This document shows positions 10,793-23,327 of a DNA stretch of 64,000 nt, in pieces; the first letter of the stretch is position 1, and each line of letters begins with the position of its first letter. Under the pieces are notes generated by a model. The model made no database searches, had not been told where the DNA came from, and worked only from the letters and a program-made list of their open reading frames with translations. Source of the DNA: Dendrobium chrysotoxum (lineage: Eukaryota; Streptophyta; Magnoliopsida; Asparagales; Orchidaceae); the NCBI GenBank assembly GCA_019925795.1, contig CM034307.1, forward strand, positions 1,922,001 through 1,986,000, written 5' to 3'. Both the position numbers and the translations under genes were made by a program.

Positions 10793-12070
10793 GCAAAAGT
10801 TGAAGCTAGGCTGGCCAGGAATACCTCTTCAAATTAGAATATCTGCACTTTAGAATCCTCCAACCAAAGACAACCGAGAAAAAATTGAAACCTTTAGTAC
10901 ATAGTTTTTATTACATGTAAACTTGCCCCAAAGTGTCACATCAATGCATACACAACAATGCATCTCTTTAATGCAAATATTGATCCATTTAATAAATATG
11001 CTAGAAAAGTGATTGGAAGTGCTCGTAAAAATCCTATCTTCCTTGGTTGGAATTAAATTACAGCAATATGAAACACAATCTTCAAGAAGAATTAAGAGCA
11101 ATAAAAAGATAAAACTCTTTTTAATTGATGATATACAGAAGAAAATAACAGGATACAATGGATCTTTTATTGGAGAGGACGATCCAGCTCTCCCAAATCC
11201 CTAGCCGTCGGCTAGAGCCAAAAACTCCCTAAGAACAATCTAAATTTAGCAAATGGCATCATAATCCTGAAATCACCCTATTTTTAGCCTTAAATAGGCT
11301 TCCTTAATTCCCTCCCAAATTAGCCCCATTTTTTCTAAATAATTCTCTCTCATATTTGAATTCAAATCAAATCTCTTGCCCTATATTATTTTCTCACAAT
11401 TGTAATTAAAACTTTCCTAAACAATTTTCCCTTGATTCCTCCTCCCTTTTCCCTAAATAATTCCCTTTTAGATTTTGAATTTAAATTAGATCTCGCCCTA
11501 AATAATTGTCTCTCAATTATAATTAAAACTTTCCTAAATAATTTTCATTTAATTAGGAACCTTCCTAAATAACTCTCTCTTGATCAGAAAACTTTCTGAT
11601 TCTCTCCCAATCAAATCGATCAGTCCATCAGAAAGCCTTTTGGAACCAACGTAGAAATGATAAATCCTCTAAAGACAATGTCAAAAGCCTTATATATGTC
11701 CACCTTAACAAAACCTATTTTCATTCCTTGCCATGTGAAAAACCCCTAAAATTTTCCTTCACCAGAATTATATTTTATGTAATTATCCTTTTGTGAATGA
11801 AGTTAACCAGATTAGGATGTGTAATGTGAGTCATGATTTGAGCCACAAAGCAAAAATTTTGTCAATAATTTAGTAGGTTTTACATAATTAATATATAGGT
11901 CTAAAGTCAAAAATATAATTTGTGTGCTGAGATTTAAAAATGAGAACAAGACTTATGCATGTTATCCGATCATATATCATTTAACATGTTATGCAATAAT
12001 AATAACTCAAAACTAAATGTTGAGAATTCTACTAACAGGTTCTTCAGGTGCATTTCTATCATCAAGTACT
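10793..12070. other. AT-rich spacer, no gene seen
   Basis: No reading frame with recognisable content. A run of CCTAAATAATT-like motifs repeats irregularly between 11325 and 11580 and may be a decayed tandem or mobile sequence. Confidence 0.4.
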
Positions 12071-12488
12071 TACTATCAAAAAATAGGATTTTTTGCAGCA
12101 GTCATTAGCAACAGTTTGAAAACCAATGCTAAAAAGGGCCTTTTGCACCGGCTTAGCATCGATTTTAACCGCAAGTATTAGCACCAGTTTAATCGATGCT
12201 AAAAACTTGTTGTAAAGCGCAAAGCCCTAATTTCCAATATACACGATTCTGACCTGTGCGCTCGGCTCTTGCTACCTCCTTTCCTCATTTTCGTGGTCAA
12301 GCTCCTTCGCCAGTTTCGTCCTTCGCCGTCGGAGCGAAACTGTCGTAGAAGCTTAAAGCCCGTCAGACACCTCAGCCACTGGAGCGACACCACTGTCATC
12401 CGAGCCCATTACAAAACATTTTGTGTCGATTAAAACAGTCTGAAAAGGTCTCTTTTAGTGTTGCAGTAGCTTTATTTTTTTGGTAGTG
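12071..12488. mobile_element. Non-autonomous CACTA element
   Basis: The right end, read on the minus strand, is CACTACCAAAAAAATAAAGC. The left end is TACTATCAAAAAATAGG, the same terminus with two changes. Both ends are flanked by the 3-bp duplication ACT (12068-12070 and 12489-12491), as expected for CACTA (En/Spm) insertions. The 418-bp element has no transposase. Confidence 0.8.
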
Positions 12489-12512
12489 ACTACGTAGTAA
12501 ATTTTTCTCTTC

Positions 12513-12560
<48 letters not shown>
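12513..12560 (+). repeat. (ATT)n microsatellite
   Basis: About 16 perfect ATT triplets just downstream of the CACTA element. Confidence 0.95.
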
Positions 12561-12831
12561 CATTTCAATAAATATATTAAAATTATTTTGTGGCTTTGAA
12601 ACTTTTTTTCATTTTTTAAAAAGTATATCATGAACATTAAAGAATATGCATTTAGTATAATCATATCATAATACTATGTGATCAAGATGGGGATAGGACA
12701 ATCAAATTATTTAGTTAGATCTATTCAAATCAGATTATTTTCTCAAATGATTATTAAAAGTGCATTTATTATCATCCTATCCTTTTTTGAGGTGGGGAAA
12801 TATATGGGCCACGTACAGCTAATTTTAATGA

Positions 12832-13327
12832 TTAAGATTTTATTTGGGACAACTTTTTTAATGTTTTAATTTCTTGAATAAAAATTATTTTAGAAAACAG
12901 TAAAAAAACTGTCCCAAAAGAAGCCTAAGGCTTTGTTTTGGACGGCTTTTTACTATTTTTTAAAACAGCTTTTTAATATAAAATTTTCTTGAACTAGAAA
13001 TTTTTGTACTAGAAAGTTGCTTTTGAAAGCATTTTTGAACTAGAAATTTTTGTACTATAAAGTTGCTTTTGAAAGCATTAAGAAAGCGGTCCCAAACGAA
13101 GTCTGCTTTCTTTCTGCTTCTTAAAGCAGCTTTCTAGTGCAAAAATTTTAATTTTTGCATTAGAAAAGAAAGCCGTCCCAACAGAAGCCTAAGACTTTAT
13201 TTGTAGCAGCTTTCTTATTGCTTTCTATAACAGCTTTTTAATAGGAAAAAAAATTCTAGTTAAAATTTTTTTTACTAAAAAAATTATTTAAAAAAATAAT
13301 AAGTACAAAATCCATCCAAATGAAGCC
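12832..13327. mobile_element. Array of GTTTGGGA MITEs, some partial
   Basis: Roughly four adjacent copies or halves with the usual arms. One stretch (about 12983-13030) is repeated immediately as 13031-13078 (GAACTAGAAATTTTTGTACT), a local tandem duplication within the array. Confidence 0.65.
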
Positions 13328-13627
13328 TAAATCATTTTGGTACATGCCCTACAAAAGTACAAAAATTAATCAATTGTGGTTAATAAAGGATAAGCTATGT
13401 AAACACCAAACAAAAAAATAAGGACAAAGAACATTAATATCTTTTTGGGATTATTTTTATTTTATTTTTTAATATATTTATTAAATTTATTTTTTAATTA
13501 TTTTAAAAAATAAATCATTTTAAGCGATTTAAGCATTTAAAAAAAAACTGGAAGAATGCTCTTAGTGCCAATTTTCATTTAGAGAAATGATAGAAATGAG
13601 AGAGTTTGGAGTACAAATGGAGTCAAT

Positions 13628-14017
13628 TAGGGGTGTAGCGAGCCCAATTGAGTCGAATATTTGTCGAATGGAGCTGAGCTTCTTTAATTCTTTTAGAGCT
13701 CAACTCGAGCTTATTTGCTGAGTTTGAACTCGACTCATGTCAAAATTATTAGGCTCAAGCTCAACTCTATTACTTGAACTCGTTAGGAAAGTTTGAACTT
13801 GACTCGAGAAATAATTAAAAATATTTAGTATAAATTTTATTATATTATTTTGAAATGAAATTTAACATTTATTTTAATTTAAATAAACATCTTGATAAAC
13901 TAACCAGCTAAGTTGGCTAAGTTTAAGTTCAAACTCGTAATTTGATAAACCCGGAGTTTGGTAACATGTCGAGTTTAAGCTGGCTCTTGTGCCAGTTCTG
14001 CTCCCTTACATCCCTTA
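13628..14017. mobile_element. hAT-type element of the TAGGGGTGTAAACGAG family
   Basis: The left end TAGGGGTGTAGCGAGCC is intact and the right end (...TTACATCCCTTA) is decayed. The inside is rich in GAGCTC and TCGAG words, as in the better copies at 32267 and 34035. No target duplication is recognised at the right border. Confidence 0.6.
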
Positions 14018-14165
14018 TTATTATTTTTTTGAGACATTTAGGCCAATTAAGGCAAGCTCACATACACATTACCTACGTAAGATTCGAATCCAAAATCTTT
14101 TAGTTGATAGTCAAAATTCTCAGCCAACAAACCAATATGAGCCATGTTACAACCCTCATTCCAAT

Positions 14166-14343
14166 GAGAAATTATTCTGTGTGGCATCCGAAAGAGAAAA
14201 ACAGTCTGAACTGTGAGTGTATACACTGTGTATACACAGTGTATACACTAGTTTGACATACAGTGTTTTCAAATATATACACAGTGTATACTCACATATC
14301 TAAATAGTTCTTCCCGTCAGGATGCCGCACAAAATAATTCTCC
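14166..14343. mobile_element. Mutator-like MITE with a 32-bp perfect palindrome
   Basis: The ends GAGAAATTATTCTGTGTGG and (right, reverse complement) GGAGAATTATTTTGTGCGG belong to the family at 6483, 9822 and 16869. The core differs again: 14217-14248 is a perfect 32-bp palindrome built from GTGTATACAC units, with a partial further copy near 14279. Confidence 0.7.
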
Positions 14344-14540
14344 TTTTTTTTTGGAACGGGGTATCCACTCGCTGCCACCCCAGAGAGGGCGCTTGGCGGC
14401 GTGACTAATCCTCGGCTGACCTAAAGGAGGCACCCACCCCAGAAAACTCCTGACCCGCACTTAATTGGGCCCCACTTAAGAGACAGGGTTCCCAACCGTA
14501 CTCACCTATCAACCAAACTAAACAACGGTGGGTAATTCTC
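14344..14540 (-). mobile_element. Possible SINE
   Basis: On the minus strand a ~195 bp GC-rich segment ends in a run of nine A. Near its start are motifs that could be pol III A and B boxes (TGGTTGATAGGTG and GGTTGGGAACCC). It differs sharply in composition from its surroundings. No target duplication could be assigned, so SINE is only a suggestion. Confidence 0.35.
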
Positions 14541-14609
14541 CATTTCAATACCATTAAGAATAGAAAATGTATTAACAAACTTTTTTTTTATTGAATGATG
14601 CGGCCTACC

Positions 14610-14900
14610 GACTAAGGTTCCTTCCAAAAGAAAGGTTCTTTAGCTATGGAGGTTTATTAATAAAGGTTTTTAGTTAGTGGACAAACACCGATAAACTATC
14701 AATATAAAATTCTCCACTTCCTTTGATAAATGGTGGGAGCGGTGGGGATTTCACTTCTCCAACTTTCTCTTTAAGTGCTTATTGAGATGTGCAGTGGATC
14801 TTAGTCAGCTTGGCCCCGCATAGCTTACGGCCCCGTTTGGGAGAGCTTTGAGCCCTTCTCCTGCTTTCTAACAAAGCAAGTACTCTCTCTGTGATTATTA
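14610..14900 (+). repeat. Unexplained dispersed module, copy 5
   Basis: Shares GTGGATCTTAGTCAGCTTGG and CCGCATAGCTTACGGCC with copies 1 and 3. Its upstream part (CCTTCCAAAAGAAAG, TTTATTAATAAAG) matches 4848-4900, so the duplicated block extends at least that far. Confidence 0.6.
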
Positions 14901-14929
14901 AGTTAGTCGGTGATAATCATTTTTAAGCA

Positions 14930-15150
14930 AAAGTTTTATTTATTGGCATTAATCAAAGGTAAAAATCATAAATCCTCCACTTCCATATAGATATTACTAA
15001 TTTGAGCATGATAACATTTTTAAGCAAAAGTTTTATTTATTGGCATTAATCAAAGGTAAAAAGAAAGCCATGGGAGAAGTGGAAGGAGGGTGGATGGATT
15101 TGTCTTCTCCAACTTTGTTCATTGTTGGTGGAGATATAGTGGATCTTAGG
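14930..15150 (+). repeat. Unexplained dispersed module, copy 6, with an internal ~55 bp duplication
   Basis: The segment AAGCAAAAGTTTTATTTATT occurs at about 14933 and again at about 15022. The remainder matches module copies 2 and 4 (GGAGGGTGGATGGA, TGTCTTCTCCAACTTTGTTC) and stops at the GGATCTTAG core. Confidence 0.55.
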
Positions 15151-15403
15151 GTTCGTTTGTGATTGTTGTTGTTTTTTAAAGCAGTTTTTAGTACAAAAAA
15201 TTTTTGAACAAAAAATATGTACTAGAAAACTGCTTTAGAAAGCAATAATAAAGCTGTCTCAGATGAAGCCTTTGGTTTCGTTTATGACAGTTTTCTTACT
15301 ACTTTTAAAAGCAGTTTTTTAATACAAAAATAAATTGAATTAAAAATTTTTATACTAGAAAGCAATTTTTGAAAGCAGTAAGAAAGTTGTCCCAAATGAA
15401 GCC
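15146..15403. mobile_element. Two GTTTGGGA MITEs in tandem
   Basis: Copies at about 15150-15270 and 15275-15403 with the typical arms, the second ending GTCCCAAATGAAGCC. Confidence 0.65.
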
Positions 15404-16435
15404 TCAGTCAACTTCTTTCATTGTCGTTTGGAGTTGTCTTAACCTTTTAGGCGATAGATTATATTAATTTTGCTGAATTTGATGGACATTAATAATTATG
15501 TGACAGTAGTCTGGAGACTGCATTGTAGTTGAGCGACAATGGTCAATAATCCATAGTCAAACCACATTGGTTAGGTAACTGTGATATGGTGACATAACTT
15601 AGGCATTGATGGTTATCATAAGGTAGTCAAGTGATAATGATTTATCTATGATAGTTGATGACGGTGATCATCAGTGTCTATCCAAACTTTATCTAATTTA
15701 AAGTCAAGGTCAGTGTCCCCTTTCATGTTAAGAATGTGGGTCTGTTTATGATGTTTTTAAGCGACTTTTTGATAAATTTAGTCAAAACATTTTATAGGAT
15801 AACCCAAAGCGATTATCTTAAGTATTGATAATTTTTCAATATTTAAGTACCTTAATAACAAAAAAAATTGAGTGATATTAGACTAATTGAATTCCTCTTG
15901 TTGAGACGCTCAATTTGACTATGCTTATTTTGCATGAGAGATTCAGAGATCATTTGATTCTTCAATTGATATTACAAAGTTTCTAACTATACTTCTAGTG
16001 TTTGATCTGGCCTCATTTAGACTTCGCTCGAATCACTATTGGTGTTATTAGGTTCATCACATTGAGATGTTTAGTTCGACTTAAATTTACTCAAATCAAA
16101 ATTCAGATGGTTTAAATATTACATCAAGATTTGTATTTGATCAAATGATTTTCTCGTGATTTTTATCTATTGTCAAGATTTTAAATTTTAATTTTATTTA
16201 TAAAAAAAATTATATTTTGGCATTTTAGAGTCTTAGAAAAAAGAGATCAAAATTGATATCATAAACAATTTATCAAACTACTTTAAGCCCAAAAAGCTTA
16301 TTAATCTTTTGGGAGATATCCAACTAATCAATACTTTCTACACCATTTAAAATATCAAATTATTAATTTTTTACATATATTTTAAAATTTAAATTAAAAA
16401 TGAGAAAGATTAGGTTAAAAAAAAAATCTATCATT
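15404..16435. other. AT-rich spacer, no gene seen
   Basis: No frame or terminal repeats recognised. Words such as AACCCAAAGC and GAGACGCTCAATTTGAC faintly recall the LTR family of 2932-3965, but not enough to call a copy. Confidence 0.4.
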
Positions 16436-16556
16436 TAGGCATTGTTTGGGACGGCTTTCTTACTGCTTCTTAAAGCAACTTTTTAGTACAAAAATTAATT
16501 TTTTTCTACTAAAAAGCTGTTTTAAAAAACAATAAGAAATTTGTCCCAACCGTAGC
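16436..16556. mobile_element. GTTTGGGA MITE, well preserved
   Basis: Starts GCATTGTTTGGGACGGC, ends TTTGTCCCAACCGTAGCC, with complementary TTCTTACTGCTTCTTAAAGC arms. Confidence 0.75.
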
Positions 16557-16868
16557 CTTAATCTAAAATGTGATAGTGGAGTAAATTTTGCAAAATAATT
16601 TATATAGTGTGGTATGCATGTAAATATAAACGATAAAAATTATATTATATGAATGTAAATCCCTCTACTTTTTATCATGAGATTAATTGCTAATTATTAT
16701 TATTATTATTTGTTTATCTCTCTAAAAAAATAATAATAATAATATGAATTGAAATTATCCAAATTTGTCTTGCATGAATTAAGATGTCACTGGCTATTAT
16801 ATTTGGTCCAACTTTAGCAATTTTGTTCCTTTGCTCTATCTTACCTGCTTGATAGTGTTATAAAATAG

Positions 16869-17089
16869 GCGAAACTATTAGGTGCGGAGTCCGGACGGCA
16901 AATAAAAATGCGCCATGTCACCCAAAAAGTGTACCGAGCTCGGTACTGACCTGTACATAGCACAATACCGCTCGGTACCACACTCGGTACCAAGGGGAAT
17001 CGGGTACCGACCTGTACCGAGCACAATACCGCTCGGTACCAAGCAGAACCGGACGGTTCTCCCGTCCGGTGTCCGCACAAAATAATCGC
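16869..17089. mobile_element. Mutator-like MITE with repeated GGTACC-type core
   Basis: Ends GCGAAACTATTAGGTGCGG and (right, reverse complement) GCGATTATTTTGTGCGG, followed inward by CCGGACGG and its complement. TATAAAATAG before and TATAAATAG after resemble a ~9-bp target duplication with one indel. The core repeats CTCGGTACC and CCTGTAC motifs several times. Frames across it are produced by these repeats. Confidence 0.7.
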
Positions 17090-19519
17090 TCTATAAATAG
17101 ATACATGTTCTCTCTCTTCCCTCCCTCTCTCCCTCTACATTCAAGAAGGACATTTTCCTCCAAGATCGCAACAAGCTCCTTTGCATTTTGGAGGATTTTT
17201 TCCTGCAAAGGGTATTGTGAGATTTGCTCCATCTCAATCTCTTCATGTTGAGCTTAGCCCGCTAGCACCAAGATCTTAGCAGCGGGATTTTGTGCCTCAA
17301 GCTTATTTGCAACTATGACAGAAACTAATATAGAGCTTATCAAAATGATTGATAACTATATTGTTCATGGCTGAACAAATGAGAATATATAAAACATGGA
17401 GAATTATGGATGTACAATTTATTAGGAGTACAGTAATCCCATTAATAATAAAATTACATATACTATTGACCTAGTAAACCAAGGTCCAAATACAGCGTAC
17501 AATTAATTAAGTCAGAAGAGGCCCTGAAGTTTAGTTCAAGAAAAAAAAATAAATATTTTTGTCTTAGATGAATCAACAAAATTATCGTATACTTGTACAT
17601 ATCTATGTAGGTATTTCACATATATTAAATAAATTCCCACTAGAATATTTGACCGAACGGTCACATCTCCTTATAGGAGCCATCATCATGGGGTAAAGTG
17701 GTCACCCCACAAGTTAACCAGTGCTAATTCGCAGATTTACGATCATTCTCCCACTGATGTCGAAATGCAAATACTCGTCCCAGTGCCGAGGACTAGTCGT
17801 CTTTGGCAACCTCTCAGAGGAACTCATCGAACTCAGTGAGCCTCAAATGTCACATTGTCACTCATCTTGTCAGAAACCGCTCATTCATAATCACTCAAAG
17901 TCACTCGGCTCTCTAACTTTCACCTAGAGATTCTTGCTCTCTATATCCCCTCAAACTCACTCAGCTTTCCAGCTTTCACCTAGAGATTACTTGGTAGTAA
18001 GGTTAGATTTTATCCATGGATAGATTCAAATCAAACAACTATAATTCTTGAAACCCTGGTATCATTCTCCATTCACTTTTACCAAAATTATTGAAAGCCT
18101 TACTAGTCCAAAACTTGCAACTGTAGGACTTAATGATCTTTTAACAAGAAATAATGGAGGGAATTCTTCATAAAAAACTCCTCTAGTAAAATTTGAAAAA
18201 ACTTAGCATCAAGCTATCATTAGCCACATTACTCCCTTTTCATTTTGCTGATTCAGTGATTGTGGGATATTAGTAAGGTTTGCTACAAAGTACATTAGAA
18301 TAGAATGTAAAAGTAACATTAAGTAAGTTTGAACATATAGATGATAATTATACAACAACATGTAAAATAAGCCAAACAAAAACAAAACCTATTGGATCCA
18401 AATATGTCCGTGGGTGACACCTGACCTATACTAACAGGCGAGCTTAGAAGGCTAGGACCTGAGAACTTGTGACGAGTATGAAAAAAGAAAAAGAAGATTT
18501 GGAGGAATATATATTACTAGCTCACTAGCCTCTTTAGAAGTTCTAAAAGATAAAAAATGTGCCTCTTCTCCTTTTATTTATAAGAATTTGAGGGCTACAA
18601 AAAAGGCTATATAAAAAATAACAAAAAGTATAACAATAAATGATCCATAGTATAGATTACCCTGGATGTGTGCCATGCATTGATAGACCCTATAAATAAC
18701 TACATCTTTTTAGTTAAACTTCTTAGCCATGGGGTGAGTTCCCTATGTCGATTATTTACTAGTGAGTGGACAGAGGCAAGTTCGATAGTGAGGACCAAAC
18801 TGAGAGGACTATTGTTGATGTGTTCTTTGGAGGCATTGGTGACCTTTTAAATGTCAATTAGATTGTTTCGATGTGGAGGGTGAGTCAACTTAAATTGTAG
18901 GGGTAGTGAACTCCGTGATTAGTGTAGTGCAATGAGATGAGCTTGAATCTTCCCAAAAGGATTATTTCCTATGGCTTGGATGATGGACTTCATTGATGAC
19001 TATGAGCCCATGGTGACGATGAGTAGCTTAGGAGTGTGCTTCTTGCTAGAAGGGCAAGTCCCCTTCCTAGAAACCTATGTGAACCCTTGATGCTTGTTTG
19101 AGAGGAAACTCCTTTATAGCTATTCTATCAAGTTGTGGTTAATGATCCTTGGCGAGTCTTCATTATTGAGGTCTACAAGGTATGAGCTTACTTGTTATGA
19201 CTTGCCAACTATCTTTTACATACATGAGAAAGCATATATGAGTGTATATTTAGTTCTGTAATTTACTTCACTGTTTGGTGGACAAGTGGAAAAAAAGATA
19301 AGTAAATTAATGACGAGCATTTATTATGGCTGCTAAACAGTTAAAGGAAATTAAATGTAATATTACTGCCCTTCTTTTATTGTAACCTAGATTGTCATGT
19401 AGATTCCTCATGATTACATTGATGTGACACTGCTCATATTTAGCTTCTATGAGAAGCAATCTCATGCTTGAGGCCCACACATATTTGAACATTTAGTTGA
19501 ACCATAGTGTGTTGTGAGT
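17090..19519. other. Probable decayed retroelement sequence, no intact gene
   Basis: A TATA-like CTATAAATAG overlaps the preceding MITE's right flank, and a CT-rich leader follows. A ~55 bp direct repeat ending TTTCACCTAGAGATT occurs at about 17885-17935 and 17945-17990. No protein motif could be recognised on either strand. Confidence 0.3.
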
Positions 19520-20520
19520 GAGATAAGATGGGCCCTACCAAGCTTATATTATCGAGTGCAAAAGTTGTGAGGAGGGAACAAATTCTCCTCTCCAAGGGTG
19601 ACAAAAACGAGAAAAAGGGTAGGTGACCCTTCTGCTAGTAAAAAGAAAGTGTTGATGAGGGTACTAAAATAGTCTAGGGATTAACTGGCCCATTGCCCCT
19701 ACTCCAGTAAATGAAATGAAGGTGGACTCAAGTTTGGTATAGGCAGTTGTCGTATTACCAACTAAAATTATGGGCCCCTTATAATTTGCTACTAGGGGTG
19801 AAGAAGTGGTGAGTCCAAGGAGAGTGACACTCTCCTCAAGTTCAGAGGATGTTCCTTTAACTATGAGGTTTACAAGGAAAGTTCTCTTAGGTCGTTTAGT
19901 GGAGGTTGTAGCTATTAAGGAGTCAACCTCCATGGAGATCGCGACAAGCTTGATAGAAGCTGAGTTGGGTGCTCCTTCCAAGGAAGGTAAGAACTACTTG
20001 CCTTGGAGAGGATATATTATGATGGAAGGGCATCCTCCTCCACTAGTGAGACCATAGTGTGCCTCTCCTTGAGGGAGCTATTGGGTTACCTACCGAGTGA
20101 GTTTGAGGTGTTAGCGTTTACATAGTGGGCTCTTAGTTTATAAACTAAGATGAAGATCCTTTATAGAAAATTATTAGAGGTTCCTTTAAGTTTTTTGGAA
20201 AAGGGCATCTCTATTGTTGATACTTCATTATTGACTATAAGGGCACCTCCTATGAAGAACGATCATATTACTAAGCTTGCAATTGGGAAAATGATTGGAG
20301 GCAAGGGCCGAGTTAGCTAAGGAGACTACTAAGGAGAAAGAAGAGGTGCTCATTTTGCAAGTGAACCTAACCTTTAAAGAAAAAGGAACACTAGGAAAGC
20401 CATTGTTCTTGTTGATGCTGGGTTCACTTGGTGACGACATCCCAGCTCAAGAGCTAATCATGCTTGAAGCTCTGGTAGAGCAAGCTAGTGTTGTGGGGAA
20501 CATCCTTAACATGTAGGGAG
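19520..20520 (+). pseudogene. Decayed coding-like region with coiled-coil character
   Basis: Short open stretches (19806-20057 and 20295-20516) encode E/K-rich peptides such as AELAKETTKEKEE, separated by stops and frameshifts. This resembles the coiled-coil end of plant transposon or gag-associated proteins. No family can be assigned with confidence. Confidence 0.25.
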
Positions 20521-23327
20521 TTGTTGGTGATTATTAGTAAGTTGAAAATTAAAATACCCCAAAATTAAGTATATTCTTACAATTTAAAATCAATTATGTT
20601 TTAAGACTAAGTATCAATGATATTTTTTTCTTAATATTAAAATATTTATCATATTTAAGTATATATAAATATCATAATTATATAATTTAATTCAAATATT
20701 TTTTATTTTTTATTTAATAATAATAATTTAAGAAAATTTTAAAGTTAAGAAAATTCAAACCTCCAATCCTCAAATTCTTGAAACCCTACTCCTCTTTTGC
20801 CCCCAAGATTCCCATCATCAGCATGTTTTCCCATTCAACATCTAAGTTTGGAAAGCCCTCCTCTTCTCTCTTGTTTGCCCCCAAATTCACAAAACCCTCT
20901 CTTCTCCTCTTTCAACCTGAAACTTATGAAACCCTCAACTTTTCTCATTCCACATCCAAATTATTAAAAGCTTTGTATTCTCCCCTTTTGCATCTATTAC
21001 TAGTACCCTCAACAAGACCACAATAAAAATAGTGACAAGTTTGAGATTCGTGATGGAAGTGATGCCATTGGGAGCTCTTCAACTATAAGATTTGTTTTCT
21101 CAAAAAATAATTTGCATTAATTTAACCTAAATCTTTAGTAATTATTGAATCTGTAATACTAATACAATGAAGCTTCATTATAAAGTTGATATTTCCATTG
21201 CCATTTTATGTATATAATTGTATGAACTGAACATGTTTAGAGAATATGTTGTGGAACTATTGATTCTTAGTTCAACCTTAGATCTTCAAAATAAATATCA
21301 ATTGTTCAAAATTGATGATACCTCTCACCTGCAAATAAGTTTTATCATGAAGATTTCATAAATCTAGAAAGCTACAATAAAAAATTCAATAAGACCAGTT
21401 GAAGCAGATAAGGATAATGAGAGGACATATTGTCAAGACAATCTTCCTTTGGTTATCTGATTTAGAAGAATTCTCATGACCACAAGATGATAATTCTTGA
21501 TGTATAAAAAACCAAATACAATTAACAGATGTAATTAATAAGATTTGATATTTTTTTGTCATGTCAACCACATAGTAGAAATACTCTATTATTGAGGCTT
21601 TATTAAGTGCTCATAGTCATATTTTTATCTTATTTTATTACAAGTACTATTATATTTTTGAATATGTGCTTGAAATTTTTTTAGCCTAATTTCTAAACAC
21701 TTCGACAATAAACGAGTCTTTATCATGTTGACTTGTCATAATTTACCATAGAAGTTTAAAGTGATTGCAATAGATAACATGCAACATCTTTCTACATTTC
21801 ATACTCCAACCATTTTGAATTAAGCCTTAGTACAATATAACCCATATTTTTTTATTGGAAATTATGATTCTTTTGATCAATGAGAGGCCCCTTCACTAAA
21901 TATGCTCTCTAAACTCAATTCCTATCATTAACATCAATGCTCAAAATCGAAGGTTAAAGCTGAGTCAACTGAAATATTGTTAATATACATCTCCACCAAT
22001 TCCTTACTCGTATAATTCTAATTCATTTACTAAAACCTAAACTCTTATAGCAATGTCAATCACTATCCAAAATCACAAATTCATACTAAACTCATGTTAC
22101 TAATTTAGTTTTTAGATCATGCTTAAAGCTATAAACAACCAATCTAAACATACCCATTACTAGAGAAAAAAACTCTTTATCACATACCCATAAACAATGA
22201 AATGAACATTCAAATAAATAAGGGAACTAAGAACTAAGAGAATTGCTATGCTAGCATCTCAAAGAAGAAGAAGAAGAAGAAGAAGAAGAAGACAAGTTGA
22301 CATTAAAATAATAAACGAAAAAGAAGATTTTAAAATTGAACATAACATAAATGATGACTTCTCTAGCTAGAGCAATTTCTCGCCTCTCTAATATTGAGGG
22401 TTTCGAGTTGGGCCAGTAGTAAGACAATGAGAGTTGGGACTTGAGAGAGGCGCTAGAGTTGTACGATCATGTAAAAGGTGAAATCTTGATGTGGGATTCG
22501 ACATGAGTACGAACATAATAGAGAGGGAGATAGAGATTGTGTGCAAATTTCTGGGCAAGAGATAGTGCATGGAGTGAGAGATAGAGTGCAATACAATAAA
22601 GGTAACCCCTGGGGCAAAATAGGAAATGCGCCATAAGGGAGTTAGCGCATGTGTGGGGGGCTACAATAGTGATGTGCAGTGAGGGAGCTACATGGCTTAT
22701 GGATGTACTCCTTGCTACCCCCTTTTCCTTGCATAAGATATAAACCTCCTTTTGAACAAGATGTTACAACTGGAGATTTGAATCATGATCGAACATGATT
22801 TTAATCAGGGTATGATTTGAACCAAATGCTAAGCATCGATTTCAATATCTCCTTTGCTTCCATATAAAATTTAGGAATATTTTTATTCAAAAAGTCTTGT
22901 TGAGGGATATTCACACAAATACAATAATAAAGGAGATGTTTGTCTAAATTGACATAGGATAAGAAAAAAAGGTCAAATTTATCTTAACTTTTATATATTG
23001 AATTTTTCTTATACATAACATATTACATCAACTCTTTGTCAAAAATATTTAAATTTTATAAATATAAAAATATTGCATCATCTATATACATTATAATTTT
23101 TTAAAAAATTATATGATATTTATAGATATTGTATGTGTGAGTTATCTTAAGTCATCTTCAACGGAATGACATTCTCTGATTTACAGTAGTAGCGAGCGTC
23201 CAATCGAACTACATTTTTTCATTTTGAACAGTGTGACGACGCTAATATTGACATCGCACTGCTCATAGCACAGAGAAAATACAAAATACGTTTCTGTTTG
23301 ACATTCGGGTGGAGATTTCGCGGCAAC
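20521..23327. other. AT-rich spacer with an (AAG)n microsatellite
   Basis: No gene recognised. About ten AAG/GAA triplets lie at 22263-22292. Between 20770 and 20980 an irregular ~50 bp motif (CCACATCCAAATT / CCCCCAAATTC) recurs. Confidence 0.4.

Noticed and set aside
14344..14540. tRNA gene suggested by the B-box-like motif
   Set aside because: No cloverleaf can be formed around it; a SINE is the better though unproven reading.
16841..17232. Overlapping minus frames near 17 kb
   Set aside because: All cross a Mutator-like MITE with internal GGTACC repeats that generate open frames in several phases.
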